Assembly: GCA_000697055.1 (NCBI GenBank)
Contig: JNDT01002352.1
Location: forward strand, 1 to 64,000
Source: Saksenaea vasiformis B4078
Lineage: Eukaryota > Mucoromycota > Mucoromycetes > Mucorales > Saksenaeaceae
DNA: 64,000 bases
Direction: 5' to 3'
Positions 34,006-44,450 of the stretch are shown here, in pieces. Every line of letters starts with the position of its first letter. Position 1 is the stretch's first letter. Both the position numbers and the translations under genes were made by a program. The notes below the pieces were generated by a model that searched no databases, was not told the origin of the DNA, and saw only the letters and a list, made by a program, of their open reading frames with translations.

Positions 34006-34901
34006 CACGTTATCCTCAATTTGTGGGACTCCAATGATTTGTCGAATTGCTGTCACTTGCTCATTGACGTAGTCGCGCTTTCCCTTGGTGTCTTCAATGG
34101 AGATCGGCCAAGCATGGGAAGCGCCGCATATTCTATGATAGATAACGTCGGCAAGGGTTCGACGATCTTTTACTGCTAATGCCTTTGGAACAGCTGGAGC
34201 GTTGTTGTCAGACATACAGACCAGCAGATACTGCTTGGTCCGTCTTTCAAAGTTTTCCGTAACGTGGTTCCGGATCGCCTCCTCGTATTCCTTCGCCGCG
34301 GTAGAAATAATCGTCATAAAGCCTTCGGATCGAAACTTTGATGCATCGAAACTATGTACTGGCTGTTTAAATGTTTGTATGTTTCTTGTAAAGCCGCATC
34401 CGAATCTTTTCCGTGGCCTGCAATCAAGGAGAATATATCATAACAAAGCTTGTGAGTAATCCGCGGAAGTCGTTTGTTTTCCGAGAGTAGCTTTGTGAAA
34501 TAATAATACGCAAAAACAGCTCCAGCGTAGGTGATGTCTCGCACGTTCTTGACACAATTCACCACATGACCAGCAAAGTTTGCATTTCGGCAGACTGTAG
34601 AGAGCGATGCCTTCATCACACTTGTACGCTTGAAATTTTCGGGTGGTTTCCGTTTCTGTACACGGTTCTCACAGAGCTTACTGGTGCTTCTCTGGTGGTC
34701 CGTCTTGCCGCACGTAGGGCACCGCGTTGTCTTGCCAGCTGAAAACTGTTCTTCTTTTCTTTCTTGTGCGGCTAGTGCTCTTGCATCATATTTTGTAGCT
34801 CTTTTTTTTTCATACCGTTTCTCAGCTTTGATGAGTGCTTTGGATTTTTTAACTAACGATGATGGCGCTGACGCTTTATCAAAATTTATGAAGTCAAAGA
34901 C
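34006..34901 (-). pseudogene. Fanzor N-terminal fragment with zinc knuckle, ended by a MITE
   Basis: Reading leftward: a Lys-rich helix (KALIKAEKRYEKKRATKYDA), a zinc-knuckle-like RCPTCGKTDHQRSTSKLC (about 34675-34724), KRTSVMKASLSTVCRNANFA, ITYAGAVFAYYYFTKLLSEN, then after a frameshift near 34318 FMTIISTAAKEYEEAIRNHV and FERRTKQYLLVCM, and finally REYVNEQ-like text ending IIGVPQIEDNVQ. These match, as I recall them, the N-terminal halves of Mucoromycota Fanzor-type proteins. The last codons and the stop (CAG TAG) come from the end of the MITE at 33833-34005, so insertion of that element truncated the gene. No RuvC part was found on the other side of the MITE. Confidence 0.7.
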
Positions 34902-35337
34902 TCAAAGTTGTGGTACCTGATCCAGAGGCTTCAGCAGAGTCATCCTTGGATCATGGTGCGCTGGGCCGATGGTGGACGACACTGCCAGTTTCTGGTAAGG
35001 CGACCGCCTTCGCTTTCCCTTTTTCTATGAGGCATTAGATATCAATGACATTCCGTTATCTCCAAGAAAGTCATTCAATATTTACCAAAACGTGACCTTC
35101 GGCGTACTTTTATTGGGGATTGAAAATCATTGTCATCAGTGCCCACATTTTTATTTAGACATAAGCTGTCGCTTTCGCTTCGCTCAAGGGTAGTCGTTGT
35201 ATGGGGAAGGATAATAAAAAAGACAAGAGAAGGAGGTAGTGAATAGTATATTTTTTAGTTGATAATGCTCGATAAGTGTATTTCGGTGCTGAGAGAAGTT
35301 CACTCCAAAAAGTGCTTGGACCTCCGCTGCGCTCTGG
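34902..35337. other. Gap between Fanzor fragment and LTR-like repeat
   Basis: No supported gene. Upstream exons of the Fanzor fragment may begin here, since an AG precedes its first readable codon, but none was recognised. Confidence 0.4.
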
Positions 35338-35688
35338 TGTGGTATTTGAATAAGTTTAACAAAAGGGAAACGGATAAAATCCTTTGAGACTGTTGGATAT
35401 CTTTATTTCATCCAATTTGTCTGCCTATTTATATTTGTTCAGTTTTTTCGGAATCTATATTTAAGTGAATGTTCTTCTCGGTGATATGTGTTCATGATGG
35501 TAGCTACTGCGGTAGCAGTGCCACCTTGTTAATGACCTCGGCGATGTCTCTATGATTTAGAGATGAGACATAATCGGTGTTCCAATATGGAGAAAGCTCA
35601 CTGTAAATAGAAATACATTAATCCCGATCTTCCTGTTATGGAACACATTTCAATAGGATGAATACTACGACCGTCTACGTATACCACA
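35338..35688 (+). repeat. 350-bp LTR-like repeat, copy 2
   Basis: About 94-95% identical by eye to 18991-19340, in the same orientation, with the same TGTGGTAT start and ATACCACA end. Flanks (TCTGG left, GAAAG right) differ from those of copy 1 and do not form a target duplication. No retroelement coding sequence is attached. Confidence 0.7.
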
Positions 35689-36024
35689 GAAAGCGCAATT
35701 TATATTAATGAGCAAGTTATATAGGACCATATGTTTCCATACCGTAAAGCCGACTTTGCGCTCTAGATATTGTTGAATCATTGCATATGCTTATTGAAAG
35801 TGTATTTTGGCTGCAATTTTTTTTTCAATTAAGATAAAGCGTGGAGTTAGCGCTTATTGTTTATTATTGCGCGAATAATTCCGAATGCTTTTGTTACTAG
35901 TAGGTGTTCTCAATTTGCCGTCGCAGCTGACACTTCGTTCTCCAGTGTTCATATACAATACCTTTTAAGGACAAAGGAATCAGCGAAAGCGAGATGTATA
36001 CTCTAATCTTCTTCACGTTTCTTA
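35689..36024. other. Gap right of LTR copy 2
   Basis: AT-rich, nothing recognised. Confidence 0.4.
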
Positions 36025-36387
36025 ATGCGTGTATTATATCCTAAGAAAATAAAGGTCGACTGTTCTTTCTTCGTGGAGGTCCGTTTACTGTCTAAGTTAA
36101 AGAAGCATCTAATTGCTATGAAAGAAGGTAACTGCTTTTTAACCGGAGCTGTTAGATTGGAACCTTATCAGTTCAATCACGAGCAATATGAGGCTGCCTA
36201 CTTGGATGATAAAGAACGATTCTACGCTTCCAAGCAAATATGTCTTTATACTGTACATGCCACGTTTTTTATGTTTCTTTCCTTAATGCAATTTGTTATA
36301 TTTCTTCTCCTAGCATGCTTATCCTTTTCATACAAAAAATATATACGTGATCATGAGGATCCCGGAGAAAAATTGTCGATTGTTTAA
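36025..36387 (+). CDS. Orphan 120-codon frame with one strong transmembrane helix
   Basis: An uninterrupted frame ending at 36387. Residues about 30-75 look folded (AMKEGNCFLTGAVRLEPYQF, then YEAAYLDDKERFYASKQICL), followed by a long hydrophobic helix (FFMFLSLMQFVIFLLLACLS), a basic flank (YKKYIRDHEDPGEK) and a short acidic tail. Topology would be a single C-terminal-region anchor. No family recognised and no upstream exon established. It sits between mobile elements, so it may be a gene remnant. Confidence 0.38.
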   Translation: MRVLYPKKIKVDCSFFVEVRLLSKLKKHLIAMKEGNCFLTGAVRLEPYQFNHEQYEAAYLDDKERFYASKQICLYTVHATFFMFLSLMQFVIFLLLACLSFSYKKYIRDHEDPGEKLSIV

Positions 36388-37739
36388 ATGCAGAGCACCG
36401 GAAATAAAACCAAGTGGGTGTCATTCCCACCGATTGAAACATAAACATAATATAGAAGCGGGTCCAGAAGATGTACCGATTATTAACCGCTTTGATTAAC
36501 TAATAAAGTCGTTCACCACCAAGTTGCGTATGAGAGTACTGACAAGACGTAGCGTAAATGGGCACTTTCTCTCGGATATTCTTTCTGCTATCCAGGAAGT
36601 GAAACTCATTACATACTACAGTAACATCGCAGCACTACAAATAGGTTTTCATGACTTTGCGCATAGATCGACCAACACTTGGCAATGATAACTGTACTCC
36701 CACTATGGAAAATGGGTTCCTGATTGACTACTTTTCCTTAAGAGAAAAATAGTCCATCAGGGTCCCGTACTACCTCAGTTCTCGATAGACTGTTTCTTTG
36801 TTAAGGAAAAATAGCCAAGCAGGAACCCATTTTCCATAGTGATCCTTTACTGTTTGCATTTTTGACCCACGCGCAGGGGCTCATATAGAAGACATAATCC
36901 TAAATCCAGGGTGCTTATGCCTTTTTTACTAAGCAAGTACGGCTTCCTCTCGCTTACCCTTGTATCCACGGATCCGCCTGTGTTTTAAATACACGTATTT
37001 CTTTTTTTTGTCCCTTGGTGAATGCCACATTTCTCTCAGTGATCGTCACAGTTGACTTCGTTCTGCACAGGCATTTTGTCTTCCTTTTCCTTTTTGCGCC
37101 AGGGCAGCATCAGCACCTTTCAACGAAGTGAATACGCCCTGGATGCAGATAGATTGTTTGTAGTTATCTTTGCATTCAACAAACAACTTGGTACCAACAG
37201 CTTTTTTCTATCTGTAGCTCCTGGCAGTTTCATTTCTTTGCCAGCTCCTCAACTGTTTCTTAAACGTGTAACTCATGCCATGTGCCATTCCCAGATGGGA
37301 TGCGCCTGGATTACACCCATGGTAAATGATATAACAATAAAGTGTATAAGAAGCCGGTCCCCACTGGATTACTTTTCTTTGTACAAATAGTAGTTAACCA
37401 GAAACTTGTGCTACCTCGGTCCACAATGGATTATGTTTTACTTAAGAGAAGATAATTCATTAGGGACCAACTACCCACAATGGAGACGACCATGCATAGA
37501 TGGGAAATGAATCATCTGCATTTGTATGGTCGCTTGTCATTCATTTCGGGATTGTGTATCTCAAATAACCAATAATAATCTGATTTGATATCAGCTATTT
37601 CTCTGTCTTAGGGCTTCTGTAACCAAGTTGCGATGAGAGCAGAATAAACAGAAAGTACTTGTCGCCTACAGTTCAGTTTATAACGAATGCATTGGCCTTT
37701 GATTTGCTTTCTTTCCTATTCTTCATACACTATTTGTAC
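36388..37739. other. Gap with inverted-repeat elements, no gene
   Basis: Contains the 141-bp inverted-repeat element (separate entry) and, at about 37420-37485, a weaker relative sharing ACTTAAGAGAA...CATTAGGGACC with its inner part. A 112-codon plus frame (37052-37390) has no recognisable motif. The POT pseudogene starts at 37740. Confidence 0.45.
36701..36841. mobile_element. 141-bp inverted-repeat element (MITE-like)
   Basis: The left arm CACTATGGAAAATGGGTTCC... and the right arm ...GGAACCCATTTTCCATAGTG are reverse complements over about 41 nt with a few mismatches, enclosing about 60 nt. A clear target duplication was not found. No coding capacity. Could be a MITE or a fold-back element. 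Confidence 0.75.
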
Positions 37740-39779
37740 ATGACGCGAGATACATGCGCATCCTCTTATGCTGAAGGAAATTGTACCGGCGAGCTTGAAC
37801 CGCCCAGTTTATTTCAAGCAGCAAGCCAGACGCAAGGCGGGCAAGTCCATGAGGAAGTAAGTAGCAGCTAGAAACAACGTAGACTCTTATTTGAATGCTC
37901 GATAGCCAACAAAGAGAGACTGGGAACAATGCCAAGAAGTAGCCGATGCTATACCAAAAGGAAGCTTTTTGGCGATCCTCCTTGAATTTTGCGATCGGTT
38001 TACAAACTTTGGCATACGTGCGCCGTTCCAAAACTATGTACAATATCCTAGTCCGCCTACATGTAGGAAGAAGAAGGTTTGCAGAAATATTGAGGGCGTG
38101 CTTATTCTTACTATTATATCATATGATTTGGCAAGCAAAGACCCAGCAGTGCAACCAGGTGCCTTGGGTCGGGGACGGCGAACAGCAACAGCGCCCACCA
38201 CGTTTTTTTCGCTTGTGGCAATTCCTTATTGCCACCGCGGGTGCCATTGTGGCCGACAATTATGTGGGAAAACATCAAGCAACTTTGGTATTTTCATCCA
38301 TTTATCTGTTTGGCGTTGTGCTGCTGACCTGTACAGATCCCTCCTTCCATTGGTGCGGGAGTTGCGTACCCAGGTTTTATTATATCTATTATTATCATCG
38401 GCATTGGTGTTGGTGGGGTTAAGACTAACGTAGTAGCTCTTGCCGCTGCTCAATATCAAGTGCTCAAGCCTTCCGTGCGAGTCATAAAGTCAAGGAAACA
38501 TGCCGAAATAACCCAAAACCAACACAGTAATGCTGTGCACGCAGAGGAACAAATAGGCGAGAGAGTCATTGTGACCCTACAAGCAACTTATCAAAGGATA
38601 TTTAGCACGCTATATTGGGTCGTAAACTTCTCATTTGTCTCAATTATCGCAACAACTGTGATCGAAAAGCAGATTGGTTTCTGGGCTGCCTATCTTCTGC
38701 CTACAGTAGTTTTTTTTCTTGCTACTGTGGCTGCATTTTTGGCAAAGAATATCTGTGTCAAGGAAACTCCTCGAAGCAACATCTATTTTGAAGCTGCCAG
38801 GTCCTGAAGCTTGCGTTCAAGTACGGTCTGGAAGGAGCCAAACCAAGTGTGATGCAAACCGTCGATCCTGGTCTTGCAAGCACGATGACATGGGACGACG
38901 CTTTTGTGGATGAGATTTGACGTACTCTAAAAGCATGTATTGTGTTGTGTTGGTTCCCAAACCACATGTCATGTCAGGCGCAGCCGGTAAACAACCTGAT
39001 ATCCCTGACAGCAACCATGAAAACGGAATCACTTCGTAACGCCTGCTGAGTCATCGTCTTTTACAGTCTACTAACGTGGCGTGAAATTTATAGCTAACGA
39101 TCTCCCGCCAATTATCAAGTACCTAGTGGGTATTATCATGCTCCCGATCTTGGACCAATTTTTGCAGCCTGCACTGCATCGATGGGGATTTCATCTCCGG
39201 CGCATTCGCCGCATTATTATAGGTTTTGCTTTTGATACCTTGGCAATGGCGGTAAATACTCCTATGTCATGTGCCCACGCGTAATCTCGTGCTTGTAAAA
39301 AGTATATCTAGTATACGGCAGTAATTCAAGAGATTATCTACCGTAGCCCTCCTTTCTACAGGTGGCCTACGGGTCAAGGAAAGAACGACGTACCAGCGGG
39401 GTTAATTATGCCTACTTATGTTCTACTTGGTTTCGCTGATATGTTCGTATCGATTGCGGGACGAGAGTATGCATACAAAAAGGCGCCTGCCAAAATGAAA
39501 TCATTGGTGGTGTCTTTGTACTATCTTACTATCTGCGTCGGCTCAGCTCTCAACCTTGCCTTTGTTCCTGTTGCTGTGGATCCTAACATGACATGCCTGT
39601 TTGCCAGCTTTGGTGCCGCTGCGGGAGCCTGTACCACCTTGTTATACATATTCCATAGCAAACAAGATAAGAAAGATGCCGAAGATGATGCAATTGGTGT
39701 TGAACGGATCGTTCCTGGTGTATTTGTTGCGGACTACGGCAGAAATGCATCGAGTGGTCCAACACGCTCCACCGTTTAA
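37740..39779 (+). pseudogene. POT/PTR2-family peptide transporter, inactivated
   Basis: POT proteins import di- and tripeptides with protons. Recognised in order: ADAIPKGSFLAILLEFCDRF and NFGIRAPFQNYVQYP (helix 1), PGALGRGRRTATAPTTFF, AGAIVADNYVGKHQA, GAGVAYPGFIISIIIIGIGV then GGVKTNVVALAA, TLYWVVNFSF, TWDDAFVDEI, LKACIVLCWFPN, FQPALHRWGFH-like text and the C-terminal MPTYVLLGFADMF to FASFGAAAGACTTLLY. The frame changes at a run of seven T (38203-38209, one too many), again near 38330-38340 and near 38800. A TGA at about 38918 stands where the family has Arg (CGA to TGA). Several intron joins are uncertain. The combined damage cannot be explained by splicing, so the gene is dead or badly sequenced. 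Confidence 0.85.
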
Positions 39780-40506
39780 ACGTACCAAAGAACATCATGT
39801 ATTGCGTTATTTGTAAATCAATATCGCCTTTCCCCTATCTCAATAGCATTTATCAACTACCTTTCCACTGCAAGGATACCCTTCCATGTTTCGAAAAGCA
39901 CTCGCCTGTCGAAGATTTCATCCTGCTTAACTCTAAACTGGTTCCATTTTTAAGATCAAGTTTCACACGTAAAAGATGAATTCTCAGATGTCCTGTGTAC
40001 TGCAAACTAAGTCCCCATAAGCTGCAGGAGAGAAGCGAGCGCCTTTTGTTCAACCATGATAAAGCACTCCCGCGATGCTTGCTATGTTTTCCTTTGAATT
40101 CAGAGGTCGCTCAATTGTTTTGATACTAGGATTAACTGAAGTGGACAGCAGCATGATTTTCACTTCCCTTTCCTTGCAAGGTCGTATATCGGCTGCAGAA
40201 AGCGACACAGTTGACGAACCTTTACGGATTTTATCTGGCTGACATTTCGGTTACATCCTGAAAAGCGATATACAACAGGGATACTCCGTGTGTTGTACTG
40301 AATACTTTTCCCAGAAGCCATACATCACCGGCTAAAGGGTAGGTCTCCCGTGCTTTGAGTGTATACGCTGACTCCTTGTGTAGTGCGCCACCGCGTCCCC
40401 GCATAGCACGTGGGTAGCAGCCTGACGAACTGTGACTTCGCCGTGGGTGTATCCAAGCAATTTATCCCCCTTTGCTGGAACAACTACAGAATACAAGAAT
40501 AGCGAC
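39780..40506. other. Intergenic gap upstream of RVS161
   Basis: No supported gene on either strand. It should include the RVS161 promoter. Confidence 0.45.
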
Positions 40507-41627
40507 ATGAGTTTTCTGTATGGTTATTGACTAGCGATTTTTAATGGCGAACAAACACTAATGCAGAAGTTTTCTTCACAGTTCGGGATTTAAGAAGAAC
40601 TTGAATAGAGCAGGCACCACGGTACTTTCAATACATCATGGCGAAACTTGGCACAACCTTAACCATATTGTAGATTATGCAACGCACCGGCATGGTCGAT
40701 AGAACGGTGGATGGTGAATTTGCAGAAGAATATGAACGATTTAAGACGTAAGATGAACTATTGATAAAGCGGTAATGCTCAGGAGTCTATCTTGCCTTCT
40801 CTGTAGACTGGAGCACAAATCGGAGAAGCTAAGTAAGGAAGCCAAGGGCTATCTGGATTCCATGCGAGGTAAATTTCATCAATCTTTGTCTTAATCTATT
40901 CATCATGGAAGGGAAAAAAAAAAGCTATGACGGCTGCGCAGTTACGTATTTCACAAACCATTGACCAATTTTACGATGATTCCGCACCCATGGGACCCAC
41001 GGGACAAGAATACAAACGAGTGATTGAAAAACTGGACGAATTAGCACGCACAGAAATGGTACATGGACAAGCGAGAAACAGTGTGTAGGCTAAAGGCTCC
41101 ATAACCATTAGGATACTGCCTACCGTACGGCGGTGCTTGAACCACTTGCACGGTTCTGCTCATACTTCCCTGAAGTGAACGAGGCCATTAAGCGGCGTCA
41201 GAAGAAACTACTAGACTATGATGCACAGAGAGCTAAGGTGCGAAAGTTGGTGGATAAGCCAAGTGACGATCCATCCCGTCTCCCAAGGGTAAATAGATGA
41301 TACCATGTCATTTAGACATTTCACTGTTTTCTAACTTGTTTCTTTGTTCATTAGGCGGAACAAGAGGCAAATATTGCAAGGGAAATGTATGAAAATATCA
41401 ACACAATCTTGATCAACGATTTACCCAAGATGATTGAACTGAGAGTACCCTACTTGGATCCGACATTTGAAGCTCTGGTTAAATGTCAGCTTCAATTCTG
41501 CCAGACGAGTTATGAGCATCTGGAGGGTCTTCGAAATTATTTCCCACCTGAGAATGAGAATGCTGACGGTCGTGTAGACGAAGTGTTAGGGCAGATGAGA
41601 GAGCTAACAATTTGTGGTAATTTTTAA
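40507..41627 (+). CDS. RVS161: Rvs161/Hob3-type BAR-domain protein
   Basis: Membrane-curving N-BAR protein (amphiphysin family) acting in endocytosis and actin organisation, usually as a heterodimer with Rvs167. A short first exon from ATG 40507 (MSFL) joins SGFKKNLNRAGTT, then IMQRTGMVDRTVDGEFAEEY, EKLSKEAKGYLDSMR, MTAAQLRISQTIDQFYDD, YRTAVLEPLARFCSYFPEVN, KKLLDYDAQRAKVRKLVDKP, AEQEANIAREMYENINTILI and LRVPYLDPTFEALVKCQLQF. All BAR landmarks of the Rvs161/Hob3 group are present and there is no SH3 domain, in agreement with this group. Ends LTICGNF at 41627. Six introns. The first splice (GTATGG donor) is the least certain join. Confidence 0.92.
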
Positions 41628-41718
41628 TATCAATATTAATAGCAATGATTCCTTTTGTCGCGTGACATTAAAATAAAAATGACCAACGTCTTTTTCGCGA
41701 GACTTACATTCGATCTTC

Positions 41719-42734
41719 ATGTGTATTTTATTTTGGACGCTTAATCATCCCAAATACAAATTGTAACGATCAAAAAAAAAACCATGCCATTATAGTCATT
41801 GAAGAACAATTCATGTAGAGTGTTTGCCGGGAATCGTGACGAGTTTCTCAATCGACCAACGGCAAGGGCTCATTTTTGGCCCGAACCGCATGACGATGTC
41901 TTGGCAGGGACAGATCTGGAGAAGAACGCAACCCCTTTGCATGATGGTACTTGGCTCGGCATTACCCGTACAGGTCGGTTTGCTGCTCTTACCAATTTTC
42001 GGGAACGCAAGTATAAGGAGGGTTTATCACGGGGTATCCTCGTGCGAGACTTTTTAACTGCGAAAGAGAGCTCAGCGGCTGATTACATGCGGACTATTCA
42101 TGACAACATGCATCTTTATTCTGGATTCAATCTTATTTGTTTTGATCTTATGTCAAATAAGGGATTGTACCTCACTAACCGAGGTGAGGGCGGTGTCCAG
42201 GAACTGACACCTGGTGAAATCTATGGTAAGCTAAGCTGTCTCTGGGGGGACACGAACGGACAGTTTCACCCGGGAAAACAATAGGCCTTTCCAATTCCAC
42301 GTTGACAACGCCCTGGCCAAAGGTCCATGCCGGTTGTGAACGTTTTAGGGAGGTTCTGGCCAAAGATCTAAGCCAAGAGGCACTTGTTGAGCAATTGTTT
42401 GATTTATTAAAGTATGAAAGTTGCACGATCCCATATTTGGTTTTCTAACTGGGGAAAAAATGATAGCGTAACAGAGCCTCTTTCGGATACGAGCGACCTG
42501 GAAGTAACGATGGAGGAATTCAAGTCACGTATTTGCATACCCCACTTTCATAATCCCACATTCGGTGGCAATGCCCTCTACGGGACGCGAACGGGAACCG
42601 TTGTACTGGTGGACCACGAGGGCAATACCGTGTTTGTGGAAAGGGATCGCTACGAATTTAAGGGTGCTGATCTCACGCCACTGGAAGATAGAAGCGTAAC
42701 GTTCCGCTTTACCATGGATGAAAATAAATCATGA
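41719..42734 (+). CDS. TANGO2: TANGO2-like NRDE-domain protein
   Basis: The NRDE (Asn-Arg-Asp-Glu) protein family is linked to Golgi organisation and heme or lipid handling. The first exon from ATG 41719 (MCILFWTLNHPKYKL) joins VFAGNRDEFLNRPTARAHFW, which carries the NRDE signature with the processed-Cys position right after Met. Then follow DGTWLGITRTGRFAALTNFR, SRGILVRDFL, LSNSTLTTPWPKVHAGCERF and a C-terminal exon with FGGNALYGTRTGTVVLVD and VFVERDRYEF. Introns remove stops near 41775-41815, 42225-42285 and 42413-42465. The frame is intact. It starts only 91 bp after the RVS161 stop on the same strand. Confidence 0.92.
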
Positions 42735-43177
42735 GTTTCATTTAACCGCCAACCCCGTCGTTTGGGTAAAAAGCCACGTTGCTGTTTAACAATGAACAAC
42801 AACAAAATGCCAACTTTTACTGAATCTCCCCGATTCCGAAATTTTCGGAGGACGAGCTGCCATAGTCGGACTTGGTTGCCACGTTTGCATGTGTGACAAC
42901 CGGGAAACGTGGCGCTTCAATGCTTTCATCAAAGCGGATTTGCGTCTAGCGGGTTATCAATAGGCGGTGAGGAAGGATTACGATTGGTACTTTCATATTT
43001 TCGTATAAAAAAAAAAGCGACAAGCGTTCACAAATGTGGCGGCTTTCCCCCCCTTTCTCTTCTCTCTCTTTCCTTCTCCTTCTCCCCTTTTTTTTTTGCA
43101 CAGAAGAATCCAAAACCGATCATTACTACGCACTTTCTTTATTTTATTTTTCTTTTCATTCTATTTTCCTAGTTATC
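42735..43177. other. Intergenic gap with pyrimidine-rich promoter
   Basis: No gene. 43045-43100 is a strong C/T tract (CCCCCCTTTCTCTTCTCTCT) just upstream of the zinc-ribbon gene, similar to tracts before other genes here. Confidence 0.5.
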
Positions 43178-43466
43178 ATGCCATCTCCATTTGTTCTATG
43201 TAAGTTACAAAGAGGTTTATTTGTTTGTTCCTATGTAATTCATACTCGGTATGTTAGTGGGAGGTCAAGACAAAAAGATCTCGCTCGAACAGCAACACCA
43301 TCCTTGCCCACGTTGCAAACATGGAGCTTCCGTACAGCTAACACGATGCGAGACTCAGCTTGTCATTTTCAACAAAACCATCGGAAAACCTAACAACATG
43401 CGCGTTCGCTATGAATGCAGTGAATGTGGATGGAAAAACGAGAACCTACCAGACTATGCGACCTGA
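43178..43466 (+). CDS. Small zinc-ribbon protein
   Basis: A 22-nt first exon (MPSPFVL, ATG 43178) is joined by an intron (GTAAGT...GTTAG) to LGGQDKKISLEQQHHPCPRC. The protein of about 78 residues has two Cys pairs, HPCPRCKHG and YECSECGWKNE, about 40 residues apart. This is a zinc-ribbon arrangement like that of small zinc-ribbon-15-type proteins. The short first exon is supported because only this join keeps the frame open. No enzymatic role can be inferred. It ends at 43466 with NENLPDYAT. Confidence 0.7.
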
Positions 43467-44450
43467 TCCCGTCCGGGTTCGTAAGCTCCCCAACAAACTT
43501 ATCTACTCCTACTACTCTTTCCTTCTCCTCGTTCTATTTCTCTATCTACATGAAATGCTTTCCTTTCGTTTTTCTTTTTTTATTCCTCTATGACCTCCTA
43601 TGCCCTTTGTTCTCTCTCCCTTCCTTAATTCTTCGTCATTATGTTGCAGAAAAGACACTACACACACACAAAATACCACACACACAGTCGCACTTACATC
43701 AATCGATACACCATACGCGCTCAACAACAGCATACATAAACACACACACACATATATATACACAGACGCACACACACACTCTACTCATATACACACGCAC
43801 ACAATTTTTTTTTCTTTTTTAGCTAGAAATTTTTATTTATTTTTTTTTCTCTATATGGACAAACGGTTGGCAAAATAGATTCAATCTATCTTTTTTACTT
43901 CATTATCGTAGTACAACTTAATGGACTCAATTTAGTTATTGACGTAGGAGAAAAACGCTAGCATCTCGCGTGACACACATTGTCCCCATGACTTGTACCG
44001 AAATTGCACTTTGCCCGATCCAACTCTGTGCAGCATTTTGTACACAGAGGAAAGAGAGAAGGGGGAAAGGGAGTTCCGATTGGATAAGTTTATAGTCGTC
44101 TATCGTTGCATAGATGAGGTCATTTTTTTCCACATGTACTACTTTGTAAGCTGCAATCGAGCGGTGCATCGGATGCACAATCGAATTTAATTTTTTAACG
44201 GCGATTATCTGCCTCAAAAAAAAAAAAGAGAAAAACGAAAAACGAAAAACGAAAAAGAAAGAAAGATCAGACTGCCAATAATATAAGTACTGTATAGTAT
44301 AGTATAGTATAAAATAGTAATATAAGATAGACATACAATGATACAATAAGACATTATTAAAATGATAGTATGTATTGGGAGGGGATACAATTATTTTTTT
44401 TGTTTTCCTTTGCGTTCATTAACAGCGTCATTTTTTTTGTTTTTTGTTTT
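43467..44450. other. Intergenic gap with simple-sequence DNA
   Basis: Between the converging zinc-ribbon and Rab7 genes. It contains a CA-rich microsatellite (43657-43802), a GAAAAAC repeat near 44230-44260 and a TATAG repeat near 44290-44310. Open frames across these repeats reflect composition only. Confidence 0.6.
43657..43802. repeat. CA/TG-rich microsatellite tract
   Basis: Interrupted (CA)n runs such as CACACACACA, with TATATATA and CAGACGCACA interruptions. Confidence 0.85.

Noticed and set aside
18991..35688. One 16.7-kb LTR retrotransposon between the two LTR-like copies
   Set aside because: The interior holds a cellular gene, a complete pogo element and DIRS debris, and no gag-pol.
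43424..43878. Overlapping frames rich in Thr/His across the CA repeat
   Set aside because: Translated microsatellite; the real zinc-ribbon gene ends before it.
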